IMG/VR virus record: IMGVR_UViG_3300025138_000046
Location: 1 to 58,218 of that record
Strand: one strand, 5' to 3'
Length of the DNA: 58,218 nucleotides
Origin: a virus
Shown here in pieces: positions 37,501-45,384 of this stretch (position 1 is its first letter; every line of letters begins with the position of its first letter). The position numbers and the translations under genes were made by a program. The notes below the pieces were generated by a model. That model did no database searches and was not told where the DNA came from. It was given only the letters and a program-made list of their open reading frames with translations.

Positions 37501-37802
37501 TTTTTATACCTATCGTCGAGTTCTGGATGTTCTGCGCAATGCATCATTAAGATCATTAATTGAGTTGCGGCATGAGATAAATGTGTTTTACCAGATTCTG
37601 GATCTAGGTCTTCACCTGCATGCCAAGCGTTAAGATGTCGTTGGATTGAAGAATAAGTTCGCAACTTGCTCGTTGAATCGCCGTCATCACGCCAGTTGTT
37701 TACACCATACTTTTCGGCGCCGAAGCCAAAGACTTCTGCGATTTCTAATAATGCTTCTGGTGGTATTAAAGCTAATGGAGCTTTGCCTTCATCGAATTTC
37801 AT
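37497..37802 (-). CDS. dATP/dGTP diphosphohydrolase-like protein
   Basis: A 101-residue all-helical protein matching a phage family formerly called DUF5664 and now linked to dATP/dGTP diphosphohydrolase N-terminal domains. Motifs: FGAEKYGVNNWRD (~27-39), RHLNAWHAGEDLDPESGKTHLSHAATQLMIL (~55-85), with conserved Glu, Asp and His for metal. It could shape the dNTP pool. First gene after promoter P9 and coupled to the hydroxymethylase-like gene. Confidence 0.75.
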   Translation of the reverse strand: MKFDEGKAPLALIPPEALLEIAEVFGFGAEKYGVNNWRDDGDSTSKLRTYSSIQRHLNAWHAGEDLDPESGKTHLSHAATQLMILMMHCAEHPELDDRYKK

Positions 37803-37831
37803 AATAATGCCTTTTTGATTTTGATATGGTT

Positions 37832-37860
37832 ATTATAACACAAGTAACTTAGAATGTACA
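37832..37860 (-). promoter_or_regulatory. Early promoter P9
   Basis: Minus strand: TGTACA, 17 bp, extended TGT, TATAAT; upstream A-tract TTAAAAAAAGTG. Drives the nucleotide-modification operon (37802 to 32511). Confidence 0.85.
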
Positions 37861-37872
37861 CACTTTTTTTAA

Positions 37873-38331
37873 TTATTTTAATGGAAATTTAAACCTTTGT
37901 TTACCATCTACATATTCTAGATTGTCTACAGCTTCTTTCGCGTCGACAACCCCTAAAATTTCGTATGATACTGGTGTATTTTCATTTAAATCTGGAGCAA
38001 AATTATTAGGCCACCATTTCCAGATGACTAGTTTTTGTGTGTGGCCTGACAAAATTGATCTTTTTATAAATGGAGAAATATGTACACCAGACTTAGCATA
38101 TTGTTTATAATCTAAAGTAACATTATCAACAAGATGCATTGTGTCATACCGCATCTCTCCGTCCTTAGATAAAACTTGGTTTGGATCCATACTAGCCTGA
38201 TCATGTTCAGGAAATTCACAGTTTGCTCCACGAATTCCTGCATCTAAGTGTTCTACCATTTTATCCCTACGAGCTATAAACTCCGGAGTAACTATAGCGC
38301 TATAACATCCTTTGAGATCTTCAAGCTTCAT
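37873..38331 (-). CDS. Hypothetical protein (152 aa)
   Basis: A 152-residue protein starting MKLEDLKGCYSAIVTPEFIA; ATG 38331 has AAGG 8 nt upstream. It contains HLVDNVTLDYKQYAKSGVHISPFIKR and LVIWKWWPNN segments and ends in KQRFKFPLK. No recognised family. It ends the P10 unit, overlapping SNase by 11 nt. Confidence 0.6.
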   Translation of the reverse strand: MKLEDLKGCYSAIVTPEFIARRDKMVEHLDAGIRGANCEFPEHDQASMDPNQVLSKDGEMRYDTMHLVDNVTLDYKQYAKSGVHISPFIKRSILSGHTQKLVIWKWWPNNFAPDLNENTPVSYEILGVVDAKEAVDNLEYVDGKQRFKFPLK

Positions 38332-38740
38332 ATACAATACCTTGCTCGTTCAATGCTTTTCTATTAGCCATGTGATGTTCTTCAGTCAATTCTTTAGAAT
38401 CTCCATAGTATGGAACTGCATGGAAATTATTAATCATAATTTGATTTACCGAAGTATTAAAATCTCCGTCAATAAATAATTCACCGAGAATTCTACCAAA
38501 CTTGCCTTTATCATGTGATATCAATGAGACATTTTGACCATCTAATAAATCTTCTAAGTAATACTTGCTTTGCTTACCATAGAATTTTTCTTCTAGATCT
38601 CGAGTTCGTGACTCAGGAGTATCAATGCCCATCATTCTAACTCTTTGCTTTTTGTAAACCATTCCAAAGCCTAAATCGACATTAACATCGATCGTGTCTC
38701 CGTCAACTACTCTTGTCACTTCTACATTATACGTATACAT
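38321..38740 (-). CDS. Staphylococcal-nuclease-like (thermonuclease) protein
   Basis: A 139-residue SNase-fold nuclease. VVDGDTIDV (Asp13, Asp15), RVRMMGIDTPESR (Arg35, Asp40, Thr41, Glu43) and KFGRILGELF (Arg83) match the calcium and catalytic residues of micrococcal nuclease. No signal peptide, so it would act in the cytoplasm, on host or phage DNA/RNA. Coupled to the next gene and 1 nt from the co-chaperonin. Confidence 0.88.
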   Translation of the reverse strand: MYTYNVEVTRVVDGDTIDVNVDLGFGMVYKKQRVRMMGIDTPESRTRDLEEKFYGKQSKYYLEDLLDGQNVSLISHDKGKFGRILGELFIDGDFNTSVNQIMINNFHAVPYYGDSKELTEEHHMANRKALNEQGIVYEA

Positions 38741-38741
38741 A

Positions 38742-39011
38742 TTATTCTCCTATTATTGCTTTAATGTGTTCAACATCAATAATTGCTGCAGCTTCACCGT
38801 CAATATCAACCGGCATAGATTTGCTCCAATCAAGGAATACTCTATCTCCTGTTGATACACATAATATTGCACCGGTGCTAACAGCCAAAACTAAAGCCGG
38901 CTTTTGGCCTTTAGTAATTTCTTTTGTAAGTATGATACCACCACTAGTGGTTTCTTCTCGTTCAACAGAGGTTACTAGAACCTGGTTATGTAACATTTTT
39001 TTAACATTCAT
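38742..39011 (-). CDS. GroES-like co-chaperonin (gp31-type)
   Basis: An 89-residue GroES-fold protein. NQVLVTSVEREETTSGGIIL (~8-27) contains the mobile-loop region, followed by KGQKPALVLAVSTGA, VSTGDRVFLDWSKSMPVDIDGEAAAIIDVEHIKAII, matching the GroES barrel and C-terminal strand. It would pair with the host GroEL to fold phage proteins (the T4 counterpart is gp31 for the capsid protein). SD GGAGAAAAAA precedes ATG 39011. Confidence 0.85.
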   Translation of the reverse strand: MNVKKMLHNQVLVTSVEREETTSGGIILTKEITKGQKPALVLAVSTGAILCVSTGDRVFLDWSKSMPVDIDGEAAAIIDVEHIKAIIGE

Positions 39012-39020
39012 TTTTTTCTC

Positions 39021-39527
39021 CTATTTGTAAAATGTGTGGTTATTAATTATAACCGTTTCTTCTAGTGAATCTGCCCAATAAGGATAAACACTATCTGCAT
39101 GATAATGCGTAGATCCTTCAGTAATATCTCCATATTCACCTAAAAATATTGCCCAAGCCAAATAATACGAAGTTTCCCAAGTATAACTGTCTTCGGGTGT
39201 ATCGGATTTGCCATCACAAAACCAACTAAACTGGCACATATGTCTTTGCGGAACAACTTTGCCATTATCATTAACTTCATATTTAGCTTGGTATATAACA
39301 TCGCATATAGTACTTGGATAATTTGGATTAATTACTCGGTTTTGAACTACGTGAGATACTGCGATTTTACCTGCCATTGGTTGATTACCAGCCTCAAAAT
39401 ACATATTTAATGCTAAACAATATACTTCGCCATTTTCATCTGAAGCTTTAACTTCCTGAGCAATTACTGCATATGCGAAAAATGCAAGTGCGGATAATCC
39501 GAATGCTAATTTTATTTTTTTAATCAT
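39021..39527 (-). CDS. Cell-wall hydrolase (SleB/Hydrolase_2 family), candidate endolysin
   Basis: A 168-residue protein. A hydrophobic N-terminus (residues ~7-24) acts as signal peptide or signal anchor; then a Hydrolase_2 (SleB-like) domain with catalytic Glu in NMYFEAGNQPMAGKIAVSHVVQNRV (~42-65), CQFSWFCDGKSD (~102-113) and THYHADSVYPYWA (~142-154). It should cleave peptidoglycan glycan strands. A secreted endolysin would suit the spanin pair at 14 kb. It is transcribed in the P10 early unit, overlapping the primase-like gene by 4 nt. Confidence 0.82.
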   Translation of the reverse strand: MIKKIKLAFGLSALAFFAYAVIAQEVKASDENGEVYCLALNMYFEAGNQPMAGKIAVSHVVQNRVINPNYPSTICDVIYQAKYEVNDNGKVVPQRHMCQFSWFCDGKSDTPEDSYTWETSYYLAWAIFLGEYGDITEGSTHYHADSVYPYWADSLEETVIINNHTFYK

Positions 39528-40441
39528 ATATTATTTCGGAACACAAAGTCAATTGCTCTTTCCGCCTCTTTAGTCATATCACGTTTTCCATACCATCCGC
39601 CAGTGTCATTATCTAAATCTGAACATATCCATGCTACTTCGCGAGCGGAGATTGGATAACCTCGCTGCATCGCGTTGCCCGCGGTTGATACCATAATTTT
39701 ATACATTTGTAAATACCATCCTGAACCGGTAATGCCCTTATATTCTTCAACTTGTTTTTTGTTTACAAAAGGGCAGTCTCTATATCCAGTCCATGAAAAG
39801 TCAGTGTTGTTAAGTTTTGCTTTTCTATGTTCGATGATTCCTGTTCTGATAGATTCTGGAAGCTTATCGAAAAACGATTCATTTGTGACAACGTATCGGT
39901 GTCTTTCCATGAGCTCATTCGGATCCATGATTGATCCGTCGTGTGTGAATATAAAGTTGTACCCACCTTGATATTGTGAGGGGACGTAATACATTCTACT
40001 GAGGTCTTTTGTTTGAGCATCTGCGATGTCTCCTATTTCTTTGTTTAAAGCAAACCAAAAGTGTTTAATTTTATCAGCCGGAACTGATTCAGTTAATGGA
40101 AATACCAATCTAAACTTTGGATGTGCCTTGGTTGAGCTTGCCGTAGAATAGCAAACATATTTATATTTTGAATATTTTTCATGAATATCTTCAATTGAAC
40201 CTTCATAGTCATCTACATCGACAATGCCGAAACCACCCCAACTAATGACATTCGTATTAGCTCGAGTGGTTCCGGTCTTATATGTGGCAGGTGATATTAA
40301 GGGAGCATCAGCTTTCTTTTGATACTTATCACTTTTTGCCAATTTGTATAACACTTTTTCAAAATCATCAAATGAATTGTAATCAACTCGCTTGATTGTT
40401 TTGTTGTCGTATATACTATCGAATATCGTTAAAGATACCAT
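39524..40441 (-). CDS. Archaeo-eukaryotic-type primase-like protein
   Basis: A 305-residue protein with AEP-superfamily features: motif I FGIVDVDDYEG (Asp75, Asp77), motif II STASSTKAHPKFRLVFPLTE (~99-118, containing the conserved His) and a SRMYYVPS motif III-like segment. These resemble PrimPol/Rep-type primases rather than the TOPRIM primase of T4 gp61. The C-terminal ~100 residues (YPISAREVAWICSDLDND...) may bind template or helicase. As no gp61 homologue is seen here, it may be the replication primase. Coupled to both neighbours. Confidence 0.65.
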   Translation of the reverse strand: MVSLTIFDSIYDNKTIKRVDYNSFDDFEKVLYKLAKSDKYQKKADAPLISPATYKTGTTRANTNVISWGGFGIVDVDDYEGSIEDIHEKYSKYKYVCYSTASSTKAHPKFRLVFPLTESVPADKIKHFWFALNKEIGDIADAQTKDLSRMYYVPSQYQGGYNFIFTHDGSIMDPNELMERHRYVVTNESFFDKLPESIRTGIIEHRKAKLNNTDFSWTGYRDCPFVNKKQVEEYKGITGSGWYLQMYKIMVSTAGNAMQRGYPISAREVAWICSDLDNDTGGWYGKRDMTKEAERAIDFVFRNNI

Positions 40442-40829
40442 GGTTTCCTGCGTGTGATGGAGCTTTCCAACCTTCGGGTTTCATGAGATCTGGAAGTCCT
40501 AGTGGATTTGGTCGGCCTTCTTTTACACCAACCTGCTTTGACATATTAGCTTTAAGAACCTCGTCCCATGCTTTATGAGCATCTATTCCGAACGCGTCTA
40601 AGGTTCCGATGGCTACTACGCATAGATCAATTAATCCATCTACTAGTTCTTCACCATCTAAAGTATCAAATGCCTTTTTGGTTTCGTCAAGTTCTTCCTG
40701 TAAGAAGTTAATGCGAAACTCTAAAAAAGTTTTTAGTTTTGCTTTATCTGTTTTATTATCAAAAATCCAGTCCAAAGTGCCGAATTTGTCTTGCATCGTT
40801 TCGATGTCTTTTACCCAGTTATTACTCAT
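40416..40829 (-). CDS. MazG-like NTP pyrophosphohydrolase
   Basis: A 137-residue all-alpha NTP-PPase of the MazG/PRA-PH type. The metal-binding pattern is FLQEELDETKKAF (EExxE) followed by ELVDGLIDLCVVAIGTLDAFG (ExxDxxxD), typical of the fold. The extension NPLGLPDLMKPEGWKAPSH is recurrent in phage members. It hydrolyses nucleoside triphosphates or ppGpp-like molecules; exact target unknown. Start codon coupled to the Sm-like gene. Confidence 0.78.
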   Translation of the reverse strand: MSNNWVKDIETMQDKFGTLDWIFDNKTDKAKLKTFLEFRINFLQEELDETKKAFDTLDGEELVDGLIDLCVVAIGTLDAFGIDAHKAWDEVLKANMSKQVGVKEGRPNPLGLPDLMKPEGWKAPSHAGNHGIFNDIR

Positions 40830-41101
40830 TATACTATAATTCCTTGTTTAGCTGTTACTATACCGCTTCTCATAGATCTGATTTGATCTACTAATTCGTC
40901 TACAGGTTCTAAAATCATCATTACAAATTGACGTTGAATTACGATCCTTTCATCTTTGGCGTATGCCATAAATGGAATAAATCCGATTTTACCTGGTTCT
41001 GTCGATACCATAGAATACGCTTCGCTAATTGCGATTGTATTTTCTGATTCTTCGACTTGACCGATGATTTCCTCTCCCGAGGTTAGTCTTACTAATTGCA
41101 T
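40829..41101 (-). CDS. Sm-like small protein, conserved in T4-like phages
   Basis: A 90-residue protein, MQLVRLTSGEEIIGQVEESE then NTIAISEAYSM...GKIGFIPFMAYAKDE...FVMMILEPVDELVDQIRSM. The short beta-strand pattern (LTSGEEIIGxV) and length resemble Sm/LSm-like folds found widely in marine phages; RNA binding is inference. The P10 promoter lies 24 nt upstream. A similar paralogue lies at 55398-55784. Confidence 0.65.
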   Translation of the reverse strand: MQLVRLTSGEEIIGQVEESENTIAISEAYSMVSTEPGKIGFIPFMAYAKDERIVIQRQFVMMILEPVDELVDQIRSMRSGIVTAKQGIIV

Positions 41102-41124
41102 TTTTTTTCTCCGTTATGTGGTCT

Positions 41125-41153
41125 ATTATAACACACTTTGCATATAATGTACA
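41125..41153 (-). promoter_or_regulatory. Early promoter P10
   Basis: Minus strand: TGTACA, 17 bp, extended TGT, TATAAT, between gene 43 and the 41101 start. Drives the 41.1-37.9 kb unit. Confidence 0.85.
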
Positions 41154-41161
41154 CAGTTATT

Positions 41162-43672
41162 TTAAAAGAATTCTTCGAGTGTCGCAATCTCTTTCGAGTT
41201 CCAGCCTACGGCTGATAGAATCGGATCGATAACATCTAAGAAGGTTTTGTTGAATTGTTTATCAAAATCAATATAGCGATGTAAACCAAACTCTTCAGGA
41301 AGATAATCAAGGAACGATATTACATTTTCCTTGATGTGATTTGGTGTACGCAAATAGATAAACTTGATCTTTTCGCCATTTTGAATTTTGTTGTATTGCT
41401 GTCCTAAAGACATATCCTTTAAAAGCTTATTGTATAGAATTCCACCGCGTGCATGAATCGGCGTACCTTTTCGATATATCGTTTGTTTATCTTGAAACTG
41501 AGTCAAGTTAGTAATTCCTCGAGGGAATGCGATTTCGTTTGGTGGTAGAGTTTTAAAATGTGTTCTAAAGATTTCTATGTTACTTTGAACTTCTTTCTCA
41601 GAACCGGCTATTATAGTCTTGAAGATCTGCTTTAGTGCTTCACGGCACGGTGCTGGTGTTGATGATTTAATAGCCTCAATCCCCATGATTTTAAGTTTAG
41701 GCTCCGCGTATCGTACACCTTCGTTATCAAGTACATTTAAGATGTAACGCTTTTTTGCTGTCCAGATGCCACGATCAGCAATTGCTTCTCGTTTCATTAC
41801 CATTCGGTTTTCAATACCACCCATAATATTAAACAGTGTTCCATAACTTTCTTCTAATACAGCTTCTAGTTTTTCTTTACAAACAGTATCTACGAATTCT
41901 AATGGATTTTTAGGCTTAACTGCAGATACAAGATCGTCAAGGACTACATAGACAGAATCTGTATCGATTGCTAATACATAATCTTTTTTAGTTTTAAGAA
42001 CTGATTGCAGGTATTTATTAATTGCTTCTTCAGCCCAACGAATAGTCAACTGACCCGATAAAGTAATTCCTTCTGCAATACGCTGATCAAAGAATCTAAA
42101 ATACTTATTGCCTAAAGCACCATAAAGTGAGTTAAGTAGAATCTTAATAGACATCTGCTGATTTTCTGCAATTGCAATATCGCGTTGAACTCTGTATAAT
42201 TCTTGCTTGTCATTCTTATCGACTCTTTCTAATTCTTTTTGAGATGTAATCATTTGTCTTTTAATGACAACACGTTCACTATACATTTCATTAATTATTT
42301 TAGGTAAAATGCCAAGTTCATCGGTTTTAAAGTATTGGCCAGAAGCTGAACAACATTCGCCGTCTTCTATTTTAGGTTTTAGTTGTCCTGTAAGTAAATT
42401 GTCAACATTCACATTTGCAACTTTGCCACTAATAATAGTTTCTGGAGACATATTGTATTGCATAATAAGCGATGGATATAGTGAGTTTAAATCAAATGAA
42501 ACTACCCATTCATGCATACCAACTTGAGGATCTTTTACATAACCACCAGGATATGGTGATTTAAACTTTTCCTCAGCAAAAGGAATAATTACATTATTTG
42601 CATAAAGATTTCTAAAGATGATAGCATCCCATATCGCAGTAGTTCCCATAACATCGCTGTAATTTACTCCGCCGCGATAAGCCATAGTTAATGCTAAAGT
42701 AATAAGTCCCATCTTATCTTCAAAGCGATCTACTAAATCTACGTCTTTAATATTATAGTCAATAAACTTTTGATGATCATATTTGTAAAGAGTGTGTAAG
42801 TTGCCATGCTCTTCGTACGAAAGCTTACGTTCATCAAGAACAACATTTGCAATGTGATCTAGCTTGTATGATTCCTGAGGACCATATGAATATCCAAATT
42901 TGCGAAACAAATCAAGGTAATCCATTTGAGCAATACCTTGAATATCGTATGCCATTTGTTTACGTTGCATTGTATTAACATCGCGACGGTCTATTAATCC
43001 CCAAGGCGATAATCTACGAACAAACTCTTCACCATGTATCTTAATGATTCTGTTTATTAAGTATGGCATATCAAAAAACCTTGAATTCCAACCGGTAATA
43101 ACATCTGGACATTGCGAAGGTAAAGCCCAATGCGCAATATACTCGAGTAGTAGTTGAGATTCTGATGCGCATTGTTTGTAGACAACACGGTTTTCTTGCA
43201 TTAAGCTATTTTCTACATCATAAGGTTTTAGACCCCAGACATAGAATGTATTATCAATATTATTTTTCATACAGATTGCCGTTACTTCATGCGCTGCATG
43301 TTCAGGATCCGGAAATCCAGCGTCAGATTGTACTTCAATATCAATTGTTGTTACGTTAATTAAGTTACGATCAAACTTAATTTCTCCAGGGAATTCGTCA
43401 TTAATAAATGCTGGGATATGTTTATTGTTCCCAAAGATATGCCTTCCAGCGGTTTGTTGATTTGTTTGTAACCAATCCTTAGCATCGCGCATAGAATCAA
43501 ATTGTATTGGTGATACTTTCGTGCCGTCAAGTGCCTTAAAGGGAGTTGGTTTAGGAGTGTTAACAAAATACGTAGGTTGATATTTTATTTTAGTTTGAAT
43601 TTTTTTGCCGTTTTTGTACCCACGATATAGGAGTGAGTTCCCGTAACGAGAAACGTTCGTGTAGAATTTCAT
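41162..43672 (-). CDS. 43: DNA polymerase, family B (T4 gp43)
   Basis: An 836-residue replicative polymerase. Exonuclease motif I is VTTIDIEVQ (~107-115), Exo II NSRFFDMPYL, Exo III YNIKDVDLVD; polymerase motif A is SFDLNSLYPSLIMQYNMSPE, motif B KILLNSLYGALGNKYFRF and motif C AIDTDSVYV. The C-terminal end (LEEFF) has a sliding-clamp-binding hydrophobic tail. T4 gp43 has 898 residues. Start is ATG 43672 or 43678; neither has a strong SD. Driven by P11. Confidence 0.95.
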   Translation of the reverse strand: MKFYTNVSRYGNSLLYRGYKNGKKIQTKIKYQPTYFVNTPKPTPFKALDGTKVSPIQFDSMRDAKDWLQTNQQTAGRHIFGNNKHIPAFINDEFPGEIKFDRNLINVTTIDIEVQSDAGFPDPEHAAHEVTAICMKNNIDNTFYVWGLKPYDVENSLMQENRVVYKQCASESQLLLEYIAHWALPSQCPDVITGWNSRFFDMPYLINRIIKIHGEEFVRRLSPWGLIDRRDVNTMQRKQMAYDIQGIAQMDYLDLFRKFGYSYGPQESYKLDHIANVVLDERKLSYEEHGNLHTLYKYDHQKFIDYNIKDVDLVDRFEDKMGLITLALTMAYRGGVNYSDVMGTTAIWDAIIFRNLYANNVIIPFAEEKFKSPYPGGYVKDPQVGMHEWVVSFDLNSLYPSLIMQYNMSPETIISGKVANVNVDNLLTGQLKPKIEDGECCSASGQYFKTDELGILPKIINEMYSERVVIKRQMITSQKELERVDKNDKQELYRVQRDIAIAENQQMSIKILLNSLYGALGNKYFRFFDQRIAEGITLSGQLTIRWAEEAINKYLQSVLKTKKDYVLAIDTDSVYVVLDDLVSAVKPKNPLEFVDTVCKEKLEAVLEESYGTLFNIMGGIENRMVMKREAIADRGIWTAKKRYILNVLDNEGVRYAEPKLKIMGIEAIKSSTPAPCREALKQIFKTIIAGSEKEVQSNIEIFRTHFKTLPPNEIAFPRGITNLTQFQDKQTIYRKGTPIHARGGILYNKLLKDMSLGQQYNKIQNGEKIKFIYLRTPNHIKENVISFLDYLPEEFGLHRYIDFDKQFNKTFLDVIDPILSAVGWNSKEIATLEEFF

Positions 43673-43708
43673 GTTCATAGTATAACCATATTAAATTAAC
43701 GTGTACAT

Positions 43709-43737
43709 ATTATATCACAGTTTAAACATAATGTACA
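43709..43737 (-). promoter_or_regulatory. Early promoter P11 (gene 43)
   Basis: Minus strand: TGTACA, 17 bp, extended TGA, TATAAT, starting directly after the terminator at 43744-43765. Confidence 0.85.
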
Positions 43738-43743
43738 CATAAA

Positions 43744-43765
43744 AATGGGGGACGAATCCCCCATT
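43744..43765 (-). terminator. Intrinsic terminator after the Hsp20 unit
   Basis: AATGGGGGA-...-TCCCCCATT inverted repeat with a short loop; on the minus strand it is followed by TTTTA. It insulates the polymerase promoter from read-through. Confidence 0.8.
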
Positions 43766-43778
43766 CAGTCTTCACACA

Positions 43779-43907
43779 TTAAAACGAATTCATCTGCAGG
43801 TAGATAATGACCGGGGATATTAATAAAATTCCTATCCCTATCATTGCAAATTCTACAAGTTCGAATCCAGCCCTAATGTCATCTTTGTGCTTACGTATGT
43901 AACCCAT
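43779..43907 (-). CDS. Small membrane protein (42 aa)
   Basis: A 42-residue protein, MGYIRKHKDDIRAGFELVEF then AMIGIGILLISPVIIYLQMN. Basic N-terminus plus one transmembrane helix. ATG 43907 has TGGAG 8 nt upstream. It lies between Hsp20 and the terminator, so is late-expressed from the 44484 promoter. Confidence 0.62.
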   Translation of the reverse strand: MGYIRKHKDDIRAGFELVEFAMIGIGILLISPVIIYLQMNSF

Positions 43908-43965
43908 TTTATGACTCCAGTAAATTGTTAAAACAATCCACTGAGTTTTCGCTGCTCACCGGAAT

Positions 43966-44421
43966 CTATTCTTGAATAAATTCCTTCTTCTTTGATGCCC
44001 CAGCAGACCCGATTTCGATCTTCCTAGGACGCCTTTCTTCTGGAATTTCTACTCTGGCTTTAACCACAAGTATTCCATTCACAAGATCGGCCCCGTCTAT
44101 TACGACAAATTCTGAGAGTCGGAAGGACTTCTCAAATTTGCGGGATGAAATCCCTTTGTGCGCATAATCGCGATCATCATCATGAGACTTTTCACCTTTT
44201 ACTAAAAGAATGCCATCCTTGACTTCTACAGATATATCATCATCTGCGAAACCGGCAACGGCGAGCTCAATGTTGAAATTTTCAGCATCGACCTTTACAA
44301 CGTTATGTGGTGGATAATTATCTTGAGCTCTTCCAGCTGTGTGGATTCTTTCAAGTTCGTTTAGTATTGGATCAAACCCAATAAATAGTGAACGCGGTAC
44401 GTTCATAGTATTTCTTACCAT
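43966..44421 (-). CDS. Small heat-shock protein (Hsp20/alpha-crystallin)
   Basis: A 151-residue sHSP. The alpha-crystallin domain runs from NYPPHNVVKVDAENFNIELAVAGF (~32-55) through KDGILLVKGEKS, a GISSRKFEKSFRLSEFV segment, to an VNGILVVKARVEIPEERRP end (I-x-I/V tail-like). Marine T4-like phages often carry Hsp20; it prevents aggregation of folding or capsid proteins. Start at 44421 with a perfect AGGAGG; an earlier in-frame ATG at 44445 has no SD. Transcribed from the late promoter at 44484 with a structured leader. Confidence 0.92.
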   Translation of the reverse strand: MVRNTMNVPRSLFIGFDPILNELERIHTAGRAQDNYPPHNVVKVDAENFNIELAVAGFADDDISVEVKDGILLVKGEKSHDDDRDYAHKGISSRKFEKSFRLSEFVVIDGADLVNGILVVKARVEIPEERRPRKIEIGSAGASKKKEFIQE

Positions 44422-44457
44422 TTTAGTTCCTCCTATATATAGCAAGGTTAATATATG

Positions 44458-44477
44458 GACCCGACCTATTCGGCATC
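44458..44477 (-). ncRNA. Leader hairpin element of the Hsp20 late transcript
   Basis: The minus-strand sequence GATGCCGAATAGGTCGGGTC contains CCGA-ATAGG-TCGG, a 4-bp stem with 5-nt loop. A near-identical element at 47323-47342 has CCGG/CCGG instead of CCGA/TCGG, a compensatory change. It lies in the late-transcript leader just upstream of the Hsp20 SD. Confidence 0.6.
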
Positions 44478-44483
44478 CACAAT

Positions 44484-44491
44484 TATTTATA
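44484..44491 (-). promoter_or_regulatory. Late promoter upstream of Hsp20
   Basis: Minus strand TATAAATA in a non-coding gap, ~63 nt upstream of the Hsp20 ATG; matches the T4 late consensus. Confidence 0.75.
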
Positions 44492-44591
44492 CAAGTTTTT
44501 TAACTGGTTTAAATAAATTTTTTAAATTATTGAAACATTCTCCATACGTTTTGTATTCTGTTACACTTCAATAGTTCGTGTATTTTCTTCA

Positions 44592-44972
44592 TCATTCTTT
44601 GTTACTGTTCCCGATATTATATTTTGGACATAGTTGCCATTGGCTTTTTTCCTTATAAGGAATAACTTTAATCTGCCTTAGCGGTGCGATGTCTTTAGCT
44701 TGATCAGCAGTCACAAAAGTGACTAGGCCCCAATCTGCAAGTAAAGTAGCAATCGTGTTTCTACGTTGAATATCGTTCAGCAATAAATTAGATGGCTTTC
44801 CATCTAATAAGAATAACTCTTTAAAGTGCACAATAAAGTATCTTCCTTGTTTGTGCAGTATGTGACATGATTGATATAGCTTCTGATCTTTTCGTGAAGC
44901 TACTCCAATTCTGGTTAACGTTTCTCGTATTTTAAGAAAGTCGTCTGGTTCGTTAAGCGTGATTTCCAGCAT
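44592..44972 (-). CDS. regA: RegA translational repressor
   Basis: A 126-residue RegA homologue. MLEITLNEPDDFLKIRETLT aligns with T4 RegA's start, followed by YQSCHILHKQGRYFIVHFKELF, RRNTIATLLADWGL and QWQLCPKYNIGN, all RegA hallmarks. RegA binds AU-rich translation initiation regions of early mRNAs to repress them. The ATG at 44972 matches the T4 N-terminus; a longer form from GTG 45020 (overlapping the gp62 stop) or ATG 44993 is possible. No strong SD. Follows gp62 as in T4. Confidence 0.9.
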   Translation of the reverse strand: MLEITLNEPDDFLKIRETLTRIGVASRKDQKLYQSCHILHKQGRYFIVHFKELFLLDGKPSNLLLNDIQRRNTIATLLADWGLVTFVTADQAKDIAPLRQIKVIPYKEKSQWQLCPKYNIGNSNKE

Positions 44973-45003
44973 AGAAGCCGGGGTCCACTGAACCATCTCT
45001 ATA

Positions 45004-45384
45004 TTATTTTCGTTTTCCACCTTTATACATCCTCAATTTCAATTCGTTTATTTGCTCATTATTTAATAATGACAATACAGATTTAGCCTTTTCGTTACTA
45101 TATCCATAATATTCTTTTATCAATTCTAAGTTCTCTATATTAATAGGTTTTGCCCATTTAGAGAATCTTTTCTTCTTCTTAATTATATTTATAAAAAAAT
45201 CGAATTGAAGACGATGATCTATGTGGTGATTAATATTCATTTCATTAGCGAATAATATAGTATCCGGAAAATAAGACAGTCCGCGGTTAACCATAAATGG
45301 TGTATACGCTTTTTCAGAAAAGTCATCAACCATTATATCTTTCTTGCTCGTATTAATAGCGTTTAAATAATCAAATGGATTCAT
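45004..45384 (-). CDS. 62: Clamp loader small subunit (T4 gp62)
   Basis: A 126-residue gp62 homologue. MNPFDYLNAINTSKKDIMVD and AYTPFMVNRGLSYFPDTILFANEMN are the family signature; the rest is helical and basic. It works with gp44 as a 1:4 complex loading gp45 on DNA. Shorter than T4 gp62 (187) as in other marine relatives. Order gp45-gp44-gp62-regA matches T4, with a membrane gene inserted. Confidence 0.85.
   Translation of the reverse strand: MNPFDYLNAINTSKKDIMVDDFSEKAYTPFMVNRGLSYFPDTILFANEMNINHHIDHRLQFDFFINIIKKKKRFSKWAKPINIENLELIKEYYGYSNEKAKSVLSLLNNEQINELKLRMYKGGKRK

Noticed and set aside
43915-43950. TTGTTTTAACAA palindrome between Hsp20 and the 42-aa gene
   Set aside because: Short AT-only palindrome without a U-tract; not convincing as terminator or operator.
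44525-44600. 22-codon ORF (MMKKIHELLKCNR...) overlapping the end of regA
   Set aside because: Too short and without similarity or SD; kept out though its start overlaps the regA stop.
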